A stretch of DNA of 6,530 nt, from positions 1-6,530 of the forward strand of contig JABDQS010000105.1 of assembly GCA_013042125.1 (NCBI GenBank), read 5' to 3'. The DNA comes from Eudoraea sp. GTDB lineage: Bacteria > Bacteroidota > Bacteroidia > Flavobacteriales > Flavobacteriaceae. Within the stretch, counting starts at the first letter, position 1. The number at the start of each line of letters is the position of its first letter. Under the pieces are notes generated by a model. It did not search any database. It was not told the DNA's origin and worked only from the letters and a program-made list of their open reading frames with translations. The translations under genes and the position numbers were made by a program. Shown here in pieces: positions 1-6,498 of the stretch.

Positions 1-441
1 CTCTGTGATCTTTGGACTAAAGACCACCTCGAGGGCAAATTTTGAGAGCCGTGCTTCAATATATCTGGAAGCTGCCGCTCCATCTCCCGTAAGAATATTG
101 CCCCAGTTTCCCTGAGTATCAATAAGGAGTTCCTTTTGCCCTATCTGCACCATGGCGTCTGCAATACTGGCATCTCCATGTGGGTGATATTGCATAGTAT
201 GCCCTACAACATTGGCCACTTTATTATACCGTCCATCATCTAATTCCTTCAGCGCATGCATGATCCTGCGTTGTACAGGTTTAAAACCATCCTCAATGGC
301 AGGAACAGCCCTTTCCAATATAACATAAGAAGCATAATCCAGGAACCAATCCTTATACATACCAGTGACCCTGGTAAGTGCCTCTTGTTGTCCTTCCTGA
401 CCCTCGTCTTTTGCTAATTGCTCATCTTCATGTTCCTCCAT
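1..441 (-). CDS. parC: DNA topoisomerase IV subunit A, N-terminal part (runs off the left edge)
   Basis: Only the first 147 codons are in the window; the frame is open to base 1. Type IIA topoisomerase A subunits carry the tyrosine that cuts both DNA strands; with ParE the enzyme decatenates daughter chromosomes in the cytoplasm. Translation shows an acidic N-terminal tail (about residues 1-20), the conserved DGFKPVQRRI segment (51-60), HPHGD at 86-90, QGNWGN at 110-115, and the active-site region AAASRYIEARL, where Tyr127 with Arg126 before it is the expected cutting residue. The start at 441 is chosen because it gives the usual short tail before the winged-helix domain; no Shine-Dalgarno is present, as is normal in Bacteroidota. 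It lies 31 bases after parE on the same strand, so is probably co-transcribed. The residue matching E. coli ParC Ser80 is Ala91. GyrA is the alternative, but the parE neighbour and motif style favour ParC. Confidence 0.93.
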   Translation of the reverse strand, partial: MEEHEDEQLAKDEGQEGQQEALTRVTGMYKDWFLDYASYVILERAVPAIEDGFKPVQRRIMHALKELDDGRYNKVANVVGHTMQYHPHGDASIADAMVQIGQKELLIDTQGNWGNILTGDGAAASRYIEARLSKFALEVVFSPKITE

Positions 442-472
442 ATAGAAAGACTCGTATTTACTTTATTTTTAA

Positions 473-2326
473 TTATTCCTGATCAATGAGATCAACTTCT
501 ACTTTAAGGTTATTGATGATAAATTTCTGGCGATCCGGGGTATTTTTCCCCATGTAGAACTTTAATAACTCTTCAATAGACAAGGCCTTATCCAGCATAA
601 CCGGTTCCAGGCGAATATCGTCTCCAATAAAGTGTTTGAATTCATCGGGTGATATTTCTCCTAAACCTTTAAAACGAGTGATCTCGGGTTTACCACTTAA
701 CTTTTCGATAGCTGCATTTTTTTCATCCTGACTGTAACAATAGATGGTTTCTTTCTTATTACGAACCCTGAATAATGGTGTTTGCAGGATGTAAAGGTGA
801 TTCTCCTTTATCAGTTCAGGAAAAAACTGAAGGAAAAAGGTAATTAGGAGCAACCGAATATGCATCCCATCTACATCTGCATCCGTAGCAATTACGATAT
901 TATTATATCGCAGATCTTCCATGGATTCTTCTATATTAAGAGCCGCCTGCAATAAGTTGAATTCCTCGTTCTCATAGACGATCTTTTTAGACATCCCATA
1001 AGAATTCAAAGGCTTCCCTCTTAAGCTGAACACTGCCTGGGTGTTTACGTCTCTCGATTTTGTAATAGAACCGGAAGCCGAATCTCCCTCCGTAATGAAT
1101 AGCGTGCTTTCCAATCGCCTCTCATTCTTCATATTATCGAGGTGTACCCTGCAATCGCGTAATTTTTTGTTGTGAAGGCTGGCCTTCTTGGCTCTTTCAC
1201 GTGCCAGCTTTCGTATCCCTGATAATTCCTTACGCTCCTTTTCAGCCATCATAATCTTTCGCTGGATCTTTTCAGCGGTCTCGGGATTCTTGTGCAGGTA
1301 ATTATCCAGTTGTTTCCCAATAAAATCATTGATATAGGTACGTACCGTAGGAAAGTCGCCTCCCATATCAGTAGAACCTAATTTTGTTTTGGTCTGGCTT
1401 TCAAAAACAGGCTCCATGACCTTTATGGATATGGCCGATATAACGCTTTTACGAACATCCGAAGCATCGTAGTTCTTTCCATAAAAATCGCGTATAGTCT
1501 TAACCAGGGCTTCTCTGAAGGCTGATTGGTGGGTGCCTCCCTGAGTGGTGTGCTGGCCATTCACAAAAGAATGGTATTCTTCGCTATATTGTGTTTTGCT
1601 ATGGGTGATGGCCACCTCTATATCCTCTCCTTTTAAATGGATAATAGGATACAGCATATCATCTAAACTGTTGTTATCTTCCAGCAGATCCTTAAGCCCA
1701 TTCTCGGAGAAGAATTTCTCACCATTAAAAATTATGGTGAGACCGGGATTAAGATAGACATAGTTTTTGAGCATGCGCTCCACATACTCATTGCGGTATT
1801 TATATTTTTTAAAGATCGTTTCATCTGGTGTAAATACCACCTTGGTTCCTCGCTTTCTCGAGGTCTCTTCCAAAAACTCCTCATTGACCAGATTTCCGTA
1901 TTCGAAATCGGCCGACTTTGATTTACCTTCCCTGGTAGATTCTACCCTAAAAAACGATGATAAAGCATTGACCGCCTTGGTCCCTACTCCATTCAATCCT
2001 ACCGATTTCTTAAAGGCACGAGAATCATACTTACCACCGGTATTCATTTTTGAAACTACATCCACTACTTTCCCTAAAGGAATACCCCTGCCAAAATCTC
2101 TGACAATTACCCTGTCTCCCGGGATGGAAATTTCGATGGTCTTTCCAGCCCCCATTACAAATTCATCAATACAGTTATCTATAGTTTCCTTCAGTAGTAT
2201 GTAAATGCCATCATCCGCTGAAGAACCATCACCTAACTTTCCTATATACATTCCCGGGCGCATACGGATGTGCTCCTTCCAGTCCAGAGATCGGATATTC
2301 TCTTCAGTATATTGGGTTTGTGCCAT
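473..2326 (-). CDS. parE: DNA topoisomerase IV subunit B (ATPase subunit)
   Basis: A complete 617-residue protein, close to the length of E. coli ParE (630) and lacking the long insert of E. coli GyrB. It binds and hydrolyses ATP to drive strand passage and supplies the metal-binding TOPRIM fold that works with the ParC tyrosine. Visible parts in order: RMRPGMYIG (21-29); GHKL ATPase with Glu47 and Asn51 in ETIDN, Asp77 before GRGIP (79-83), and the glycine-rich lid around [14 protein letters not shown] (110-123); transducer domain with the QTK loop at 311-313, whose lysine contacts the ATP phosphate; TOPRIM with EGDSASG (413-419, catalytic Glu413) and DADVD (482-486, three metal-binding Asp); RFKGLGE (551-557) and a C-terminal helix ending in a PDRQKFI motif. 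The GHKL and TOPRIM key residues all look intact. The start follows AAATAA with no Shine-Dalgarno. It is the first gene of a parE-parC unit. GyrB is the alternative, less likely given the length and the adjacent A subunit. Confidence 0.95.
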   Translation of the reverse strand: MAQTQYTEENIRSLDWKEHIRMRPGMYIGKLGDGSSADDGIYILLKETIDNCIDEFVMGAGKTIEISIPGDRVIVRDFGRGIPLGKVVDVVSKMNTGGKYDSRAFKKSVGLNGVGTKAVNALSSFFRVESTREGKSKSADFEYGNLVNEEFLEETSRKRGTKVVFTPDETIFKKYKYRNEYVERMLKNYVYLNPGLTIIFNGEKFFSENGLKDLLEDNNSLDDMLYPIIHLKGEDIEVAITHSKTQYSEEYHSFVNGQHTTQGGTHQSAFREALVKTIRDFYGKNYDASDVRKSVISAISIKVMEPVFESQTKTKLGSTDMGGDFPTVRTYINDFIGKQLDNYLHKNPETAEKIQRKIMMAEKERKELSGIRKLARERAKKASLHNKKLRDCRVHLDNMKNERRLESTLFITEGDSASGSITKSRDVNTQAVFSLRGKPLNSYGMSKKIVYENEEFNLLQAALNIEESMEDLRYNNIVIATDADVDGMHIRLLLITFFLQFFPELIKENHLYILQTPLFRVRNKKETIYCYSQDEKNAAIEKLSGKPEITRFKGLGEISPDEFKHFIGDDIRLEPVMLDKALSIEELLKFYMGKNTPDRQKFIINNLKVEVDLIDQE

Positions 2327-2346
2327 TTATTTGGGGTATATCCCTG

Positions 2347-2376
2347 CTAATATAAAATTTCAAGGCAGAAATCAAA
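2347..2376 (-). promoter_or_regulatory. Likely parE-parC promoter, Bacteroidota type
   Basis: Reading the minus strand, TTTG (2376-2373) is followed after 18 bases by TATATTAG (2354-2347), one mismatch from the Bacteroidota -7 consensus TAnnTTTG. The spacing fits the 17-23 range known for flavobacterial housekeeping promoters. The inferred transcript start is around 2340, leaving a leader of roughly 15 bases before the parE ATG. No competing match is seen in the spacer. Confidence 0.45.
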
Positions 2377-2395
2377 ATGCACCTAATAGAAAGTA

Positions 2396-2424
2396 ATTAA
2401 CAATAAGCTGTCTATATTGTTAAT
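2396..2424. repeat. Perfect 10-bp inverted repeat upstream of parE
   Basis: ATTAACAATA (2396-2405) and its exact reverse complement TATTGTTAAT (2415-2424) flank a 9-base spacer. It lies about 20 bases upstream of the -33 element of the proposed parE promoter and about 50 bases past the ychF stop. It could be a regulator-binding site or a weak RNA hairpin; each arm has only one G/C pair and no clear T-tract follows in the ychF direction, so a classical terminator is less likely. The repeat is seen directly; its role is inference. Confidence 0.6.
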
Positions 2425-2435
2425 AGCCGTATTTA

Positions 2436-2450
2436 TGGGATTAAATCCCA
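2436..2450 (-). terminator. Short hairpin after ychF, possible weak terminator
   Basis: TGGGATT (2436-2442) and AATCCCA (2444-2450) are exact reverse complements around a single central base. In RNA this gives about a 6-bp stem with a 3-base loop, 26 bases past the ychF stop codon. The following minus-strand sequence (TAAATACGG) has no real U-run, so intrinsic termination is uncertain. It may instead be a palindromic protein-binding site or an mRNA 3'-end stabiliser. Confidence 0.35.
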
Positions 2451-2475
2451 ATTTCATGTAGTTCTTTTGAAAGGG

Positions 2476-3570
2476 CTAAACATTAAACCTGAAGTGCATT
2501 ACATCGCCATCCTTCACTATATATTCTTTTCCTTCCACACGCATTTTACCTGCTTCCTTCACCTTGGCTTCACTTCCAAAGGTAACATAATCCGCATAAG
2601 AAATGACCTCTGCCCGGATAAAACCTTTTTCAAAATCGGTATGAATTACCCCGGCTGCCTGAGGCGCCGTGGCCCCCACAGGAATGGTCCATGCCCTTAC
2701 TTCCTTTTCGCCTGCCGTGAAATAGGTATGTAAATTGAGCAAGTGATAAGCGGCCCTAATTAGTTTGGATGAACCGGGTTCATCTAGTCCCAGATCCTCT
2801 AGGAACATTTGCCTCTCTTCATAGGTCTCCAATTCGTTGATATCTGCCTCTGTCCCTACGGCCAGCACAAGAACCTCAGCTTTTTCGTTAGCAACGGCCT
2901 CCTTTACTTTATCTACATACGCATTTCCCGTTACCGCAGATGCTTCGTCCACATTACATACATAAAGTACCGGTTTATCTGTGATCAATTGTAAAGGCAA
3001 TACAAATTCTTTGCGATCTGCCGGGTCAAAATCAATTGCCCTAACGGAGATACCTGACTCCAATTGTTGTTTTATTCTGTCTAATACTGCTTCTTCTTTT
3101 TGCGCTTCTTTGTTCCCTGTTTTTGCAGCCCGTTTTACCTTATCCAACTTCTTTTCAACAGATTCGAGGTCTTTTAATTGCAATTCCATATCAATGGTCT
3201 CCTTATCACGGATTGGATCCACAGAACCATCTACGTGAACCACATTATCGTCATCAAAACAGCGCAAAACATGGAGGATAGCATCTGTTTCCCTGATATT
3301 GCCAAGGAATTGATTTCCCAGACCTTCTCCTTTACTAGCTCCTTTTACAAGTCCGGCGATATCTACAATATCCACAGTTGCCGGTAGCACTCTTTCCGGA
3401 TTTACCAAAGATTCTAACTTTTCAAGTCTTGCATCGGGTACATTAACCACCCCAATATTTGGTTCTATCGTACAAAACGGAAAGTTAGCACTCTGTGCCT
3501 TTGCATTGGACAAACAATTAAATAAGGTCGATTTTCCTACATTGGGTAATCCTACTATACCTGCTTTCAT
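2476..3570 (-). CDS. ychF: Redox-regulated ATPase/GTPase YchF (Obg family, OLA1 orthologue)
   Basis: A complete 364-residue protein, the usual length for bacterial YchF (about 363). YchF is a cytoplasmic P-loop NTPase that binds ribosomes, prefers ATP over GTP, and is linked to translation and oxidative stress responses. Visible motifs: Walker A GLPNVGKST (7-15), the DIAGLV G3 motif (70-75) with hydrophobic Leu74 where Ras has its catalytic Gln, typical of HAS-GTPases, and NVDE (206-209) in place of the guanine-specific NKxD, which explains the ATP preference. A helical charged segment (about 122-175) matches the family's coiled-coil insertion, and the C-terminal part (about 281-364) is the TGS domain. 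The start is the ATG giving the canonical MKAGIVGLPNVGKS opening. It is divergent from the ureohydrolase gene across 80 bases. Identity is secure; the cellular role of the family is only partly understood. Confidence 0.97.
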   Translation of the reverse strand: MKAGIVGLPNVGKSTLFNCLSNAKAQSANFPFCTIEPNIGVVNVPDARLEKLESLVNPERVLPATVDIVDIAGLVKGASKGEGLGNQFLGNIRETDAILHVLRCFDDDNVVHVDGSVDPIRDKETIDMELQLKDLESVEKKLDKVKRAAKTGNKEAQKEEAVLDRIKQQLESGISVRAIDFDPADRKEFVLPLQLITDKPVLYVCNVDEASAVTGNAYVDKVKEAVANEKAEVLVLAVGTEADINELETYEERQMFLEDLGLDEPGSSKLIRAAYHLLNLHTYFTAGEKEVRAWTIPVGATAPQAAGVIHTDFEKGFIRAEVISYADYVTFGSEAKVKEAGKMRVEGKEYIVKDGDVMHFRFNV

Positions 3571-3595
3571 TAGTACTATTCTGGTTTACGGGGTG

Positions 3596-3603
3596 CAAAT
3601 ATA
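3596..3603 (-). promoter_or_regulatory. -7 box of the likely ychF promoter
   Basis: The minus strand reads TATATTTG, an exact match to the Bacteroidota -7 consensus TAnnTTTG, 25 bases upstream of the ychF ATG. This would give a leader of about 20 bases. No TTG or TTTG is seen at the expected -33 distance, so only half of the promoter is supported. Confidence 0.45.
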
Positions 3604-3650
3604 CTTTTTACTCCTATATTTATTGTATTAATCGGCGAGAGATCTGTACT

Positions 3651-4439
3651 ATGAATCCCCCTATAATTCTGCAAGGCATTTTATTTGACGAGAAATCGTC
3701 TTTTCTGCGGGGTCCGGCGAAAGCCCCTCCTGAGATCAGGGCAGCATATCACAGTTCATCTGCTAATTATTTTGCAGAGAATGGATTGGAAGTCAGGCCG
3801 GAGACATTTGATGATAAAGGAGATTTTAAAATTAATGTATACACTGATATAGAGCAGATTACAAGGTCTAATTTAAACAAAAAAATACCTATTATTACCT
3901 TGGGCGGCGATCATTCTATTAGTTATCCCGTGATCAAAGCAGTGTATCAGGAACATGGTCCCCTGGAAATACTTCATATTGATGCTCACGGGGACTTGTA
4001 TGACAGTTTTGATGGGGATCGGTTTTCCCATGCATGCCCGTTTGCCAGGATCATGGAAGACAAGTTGGCGCATAGACTTGTACAAATTGGGGTAAGAACC
4101 TTAAATACACATCAGCGGGAACAAGCGAAAAAATTTGGCGTGGAGATCATCGAAATGAAAGACCTTGATCTGCAAAACCTTCCGGTTTTTAAAAATCCTA
4201 TTTATCTTTCTGTAGACATTGATGCCCTGGATCCCAGTTGTGCTCCCGGCGTTTCACATCAGGAGCCCGGCGGAATTATGGTGCGAGAATTATTACACAT
4301 TATTCAGGCTATTGATGTACCCGTCATAGGGGCCGATATAGTGGAGTATAACCCTGATCGGGATATAAATAAAATGACGGCTATGGTATGTGCCAAGATA
4401 TTTCGCGAAATTCTTTCAATAATTGTCACCAACAATTAG
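3651..4439 (+). CDS. Agmatinase/arginase-family ureohydrolase (probable agmatinase)
   Basis: A complete 262-residue binuclear-manganese hydrolase of the ureohydrolase fold. Members cut the guanidino group of agmatine, arginine or related compounds, releasing urea (or formamide with formiminoglutamate). All six expected metal ligands are visible: His88 in GGDHS, Asp111, His113 and Asp115 in DAHGDLYD, and Asp189 and Asp191 in SVDIDALDPS. His127 in SHACPF matches the family's catalytic histidine, and Glu232 in DIVEYNP matches the substrate-binding glutamate. The SHACPFARIMED segment resembles proteins annotated as agmatinase, which would place it in putrescine synthesis, but substrate cannot be read reliably from sequence. 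It is shorter than E. coli SpeB (306) because the N-terminal region is brief; the opening ILQGILFDEKSSFLRGPAKAP looks complete, so truncation is unlikely. No Shine-Dalgarno precedes the ATG; a TATATTTA at 3615-3622 is a weak promoter candidate. No arginine decarboxylase gene lies nearby in the window. Confidence 0.88.
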   Translation: MNPPIILQGILFDEKSSFLRGPAKAPPEIRAAYHSSSANYFAENGLEVRPETFDDKGDFKINVYTDIEQITRSNLNKKIPIITLGGDHSISYPVIKAVYQEHGPLEILHIDAHGDLYDSFDGDRFSHACPFARIMEDKLAHRLVQIGVRTLNTHQREQAKKFGVEIIEMKDLDLQNLPVFKNPIYLSVDIDALDPSCAPGVSHQEPGGIMVRELLHIIQAIDVPVIGADIVEYNPDRDINKMTAMVCAKIFREILSIIVTNN

Positions 4440-4455
4440 AACCATTGTGTTTTTT
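4430..4455 (+). terminator. Possible weak terminator after the ureohydrolase gene
   Basis: ACAAT (4432-4436) and ATTGT (4444-4448) can pair around a 7-base loop, followed by G and six T residues (4450-4455). The stem overlaps the stop codon and is short and AT-rich. An alternative pairing, TAATTGT (4420-4426) with ACAATTA (4432-4438), uses the same bases and could compete with it. Position and T-run suit an intrinsic terminator, but predicted stability is low. Confidence 0.28.
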
Positions 4456-4457
4456 AA

Positions 4458-4489
4458 TTGGTAGGTCGATGAGCTTTGCGCTACAATTG
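4458..4489 (+). promoter_or_regulatory. Candidate promoter for the exported-protein gene at 4576
   Basis: TTG (4458-4460) is followed after 21 bases by TACAATTG (4482-4489), one mismatch from TAnnTTTG, within the normal Bacteroidota spacing. The inferred start near 4495 gives a leader of about 80 bases. It is the best match in the 136-base spacer, but a single mismatch in AT-rich DNA is modest evidence. Confidence 0.35.
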
Positions 4490-4575
4490 AAAAATTCAGG
4501 ACTTATGGTTTAATCTTCTCTGAATTATGTAACAAATACCTAAGAAGTTCGTCTCAACAAACAGAATGACATTCC

Positions 4576-6054
4576 ATGGCCTTTAGGATCATTTTTTTGA
4601 TTTTCTTGTTCTTTCTTTTTGCGCTTAATGCGAATGCTCAAAGTATACAAGGAAAAATTCTGGATCAGGAAACCGAGGCCGGTGTTCCCTATGCCACTAT
4701 TCAGGTTACTCCTGCATACGGCACAATTAGCAATGAAGAGGGTTCCTTTGCCTTAAAAATTCCTGAAGACATCAAGGACTCCCTTATTATTTCTTCCATG
4801 GGTTACCAACAAAAGATCATCCCACTTAATGCTATCGATCAGAACCTGATCATATATCTTGACCCTGCCACTATTGAGCTGGATGAGGTCTTGTTGCTAA
4901 ACAGAATGCCAACTGCAGAGGAGATTGTTAGAAAGGTGAGAGCATCTTTTCCTGCTAATTATGTGAATACCGATCAAAAATATCAAATGTTTTTTCGGGG
5001 AACTTCCTATATGAATTTTGACAATTTAGACGCTACTATTAAAAAAGCATCTATGGTGAGCAAGAAACAAGTAGCCAAGGCAAGCAAAGGTCTGGACTCA
5101 CTTACCGAAGCTATTATGAGAAGCAGGTTAATAGAATTTGAGGATTACAACGGTCATATTTTAATGAAGGACAAGGATTCCAGTAAGCTTGCAATTGATA
5201 AAGCAACCAAATTAATTGACAGTAAAAAAGACTTCTCAATAGAGAATGTGCAGAAGAAGACACAAAATATAATTTTACAGTATCTCGATACCACATCAAC
5301 CTATAAATTAAAATCGGGGCTGTTTAAAATTGAGGATTCCCTTGCGTTAAAGGAGGATGACTTTGTAAATGACAAGAAAAATGAATACTCCAATGATAGA
5401 ATAAAATCTGAGGTATTGAATGTGTTAAATGGTTCTCAATTCTATGAGTCCTCCTTTTTGGATGAGATTCTCAATCTGGATGCCTATCGTTTTACGCTTG
5501 ATGGTGCCTCTTATTTTCAAGGAAATTCTATCTATGTAGTTTCATTCGGGCCACGAAGGGCCAAAGCAAAATATAAGGGTACACTTTACATATCAGCCAC
5601 TGATTATGCGATCTTAAAAGCAGATTATTCTTTTAGCGAGGGAAAAGAAGGCAAGAAATTTAATATGAAACTCTTATTGGGAATTAAATATATTCAGAAC
5701 ATACAACAGGGCACTGTATTATTTAAGCCAAGGCAAGACGGAAAATACCATCCTTACTACATCAAACAGGAGCGTGGCAATTATATTTATCTGCACAGAC
5801 CTTTAAAGTTTATAGAAAATAGCAATGACAGAAATAAGGTCGTTTTTGATTTTACGATTGAAGGCAGGGCTCGTGAAAAGAAAGAATTGTTAATACTTTC
5901 AACCAATTCTCTTGACCAGCAGGAGTTTGTTGACTTCAAAGAACAAAGCACAATTCCCTATACCCTCTTAAAGCAGTTTGAGCCATCTATTTGGCAAAAC
6001 AATCAAATTATTGAACCTCTGGAAGAGATGAAGAATTTCAAAGTGGCCAATTAG
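4576..6054 (+). CDS. Exported CarboxypepD_reg-like domain protein of unknown function
   Basis: A complete 492-residue protein. Residues 1-21 form a Sec signal peptide: a strongly hydrophobic phenylalanine/leucine-rich core, then ANA just before Gln22, the common Bacteroidota cleavage context; no lipobox cysteine is seen. Residues about 24-96 are a CarboxypepD_reg-like beta-sandwich (QGKILDQETEAGVPYATIQV, then GTISNEEGSFALKIP and ISSMGYQ), a module usual at the front of outer-membrane and periplasmic proteins of this phylum. Next comes a PTAEEIVRKV helix (112-121), a lysine-rich mostly helical stretch (about 150-300), and a beta-rich half (about 305-440) with YVVSFGPRR and GTLYISATDYAILKADYSF, reminiscent of lipid-binding-like beta sheets. 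The tail SIWQNNQIIEPLEEM resembles the end of DUF5686-like and other such proteins. There is no TonB plug or 22-strand barrel, so it is not a SusC-type receptor. It probably acts in the periplasm or at the outer membrane. Family assignment beyond the first domain is from memory and uncertain. Confidence 0.85.
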   Translation: MAFRIIFLIFLFFLFALNANAQSIQGKILDQETEAGVPYATIQVTPAYGTISNEEGSFALKIPEDIKDSLIISSMGYQQKIIPLNAIDQNLIIYLDPATIELDEVLLLNRMPTAEEIVRKVRASFPANYVNTDQKYQMFFRGTSYMNFDNLDATIKKASMVSKKQVAKASKGLDSLTEAIMRSRLIEFEDYNGHILMKDKDSSKLAIDKATKLIDSKKDFSIENVQKKTQNIILQYLDTTSTYKLKSGLFKIEDSLALKEDDFVNDKKNEYSNDRIKSEVLNVLNGSQFYESSFLDEILNLDAYRFTLDGASYFQGNSIYVVSFGPRRAKAKYKGTLYISATDYAILKADYSFSEGKEGKKFNMKLLLGIKYIQNIQQGTVLFKPRQDGKYHPYYIKQERGNYIYLHRPLKFIENSNDRNKVVFDFTIEGRAREKKELLILSTNSLDQQEFVDFKEQSTIPYTLLKQFEPSIWQNNQIIEPLEEMKNFKVAN

Positions 6055-6060
6055 ACCTGC

Positions 6061-6414
6061 TTATCCATCGGGATGCATAAATCGTTGCTTGCCCAACAAC
6101 TCATCTACTGTCTCCACATGGTCCTCATCCGGCACACAACAATCTACCGGACATACGGCCGCACATTGTGGCTCTTCATGGAAGCCCTGGCATTCTGTGC
6201 ATTTATCGGGAGATATGTAGTAAATCTCATCACTGATAGGCTCTTGCACATCTTCTGCATTCACTTTTTTACCGTTAGGCAATACCACATCCCCATTTAG
6301 TGAGGTGCCATCACTATAGCGCCATTCGTCTGCCCCTTCATAAATAGCAGTGTTAGGGCATTCTGGCTCACACGCCCCACAATTAATGCATTCATCTGTA
6401 ATTATAATAGCCAT
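6061..6414 (-). CDS. 2[4Fe-4S] dicluster ferredoxin
   Basis: A complete 117-residue cytoplasmic electron carrier. The first cluster motif is [12 protein letters not shown] (Cys9, 12, 15, 19); the second is Cys72, 75, 84 and 88 with eight residues between Cys75 and Cys84 and ending in CPVDCC, the longer spacing seen in YfhL/Alvin-type ferredoxins, with extra cysteines at 92 and 93. Between the clusters lies an acidic segment of about 50 residues, much longer than in classical clostridial ferredoxins; I recall this form as common in flavobacteria. The start at 6414 gives the canonical [12 protein letters not shown] opening; a longer frame to 6441 would need a TTG start and adds a basic, unlikely tail. 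The ATG follows an eight-A run with GATT between (6419-6426 on the minus strand), which may replace a Shine-Dalgarno. Its stop is 6 bases from the stop of the convergent neighbour. Redox partners cannot be told from this window. Confidence 0.93.
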   Translation of the reverse strand: MAIIITDECINCGACEPECPNTAIYEGADEWRYSDGTSLNGDVVLPNGKKVNAEDVQEPISDEIYYISPDKCTECQGFHEEPQCAAVCPVDCCVPDEDHVETVDELLGKQRFMHPDG

Positions 6415-6487
6415 AATCTTTTTTTTAGCAATTCTTACCAACTGAAGGAAACCCTTTTAATCAGGATCAACTTATGTTTCAGTTTCA

Positions 6488-6495
6488 TACTTTTG
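6488..6495 (+). promoter_or_regulatory. Plus-strand -7 box, possibly for a gene beyond the right edge
   Basis: TACTTTTG matches TAnnTTTG exactly on the plus strand, three bases from the ferredoxin -7 box on the other strand. No TTG is found 17-23 bases upstream, so the promoter is incomplete by consensus. It would drive a rightward gene lying outside the window. Confidence 0.25.
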
Positions 6496-6498
6496 CGG

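Noticed and set aside
1545..2396. Three plus-strand open frames (63-145 codons) opposite parE
   Set aside because: They are antisense to a fully conserved parE reading frame, show no domain-like composition and lack convincing start contexts.
2467..3387. Several plus-strand open frames opposite ychF
   Set aside because: They lie inside the conserved ychF gene and read as low-complexity shadows with no recognisable motifs.
3615..3622. TATATTTA as a ureohydrolase promoter -7 box
   Set aside because: It has one mismatch and no TTG or TTTG at the right distance, so it was left as a remark under the gene.
4564..4574. GAATGACATTC mini-palindrome directly before the ATG at 4576
   Set aside because: Five-base arms around one base are common by chance and too tight to form an RNA hairpin.
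4566..4586. Six-codon reading frame (M-T-F-H-G-L) overlapping the start of the exported-protein gene
   Set aside because: Tiny overlapping frames arise often by chance and there is no ribosome-binding or conservation evidence for translation.
5114..5299. Minus-strand 61-codon frame inside the exported-protein gene
   Set aside because: It is fully inside a longer gene with a signal peptide and recognised domain, with no promoter or start context of its own.
6073..6300. Plus-strand 75-codon frame opposite the ferredoxin
   Set aside because: It is the complement of cysteine-motif codons in a clear ferredoxin; its own sequence is not protein-like.
6415..6441. Longer N-terminus for the ferredoxin, starting at a TTG
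   Set aside because: It adds a basic nine-residue tail absent from the family; the ATG at 6414 gives the canonical opening.
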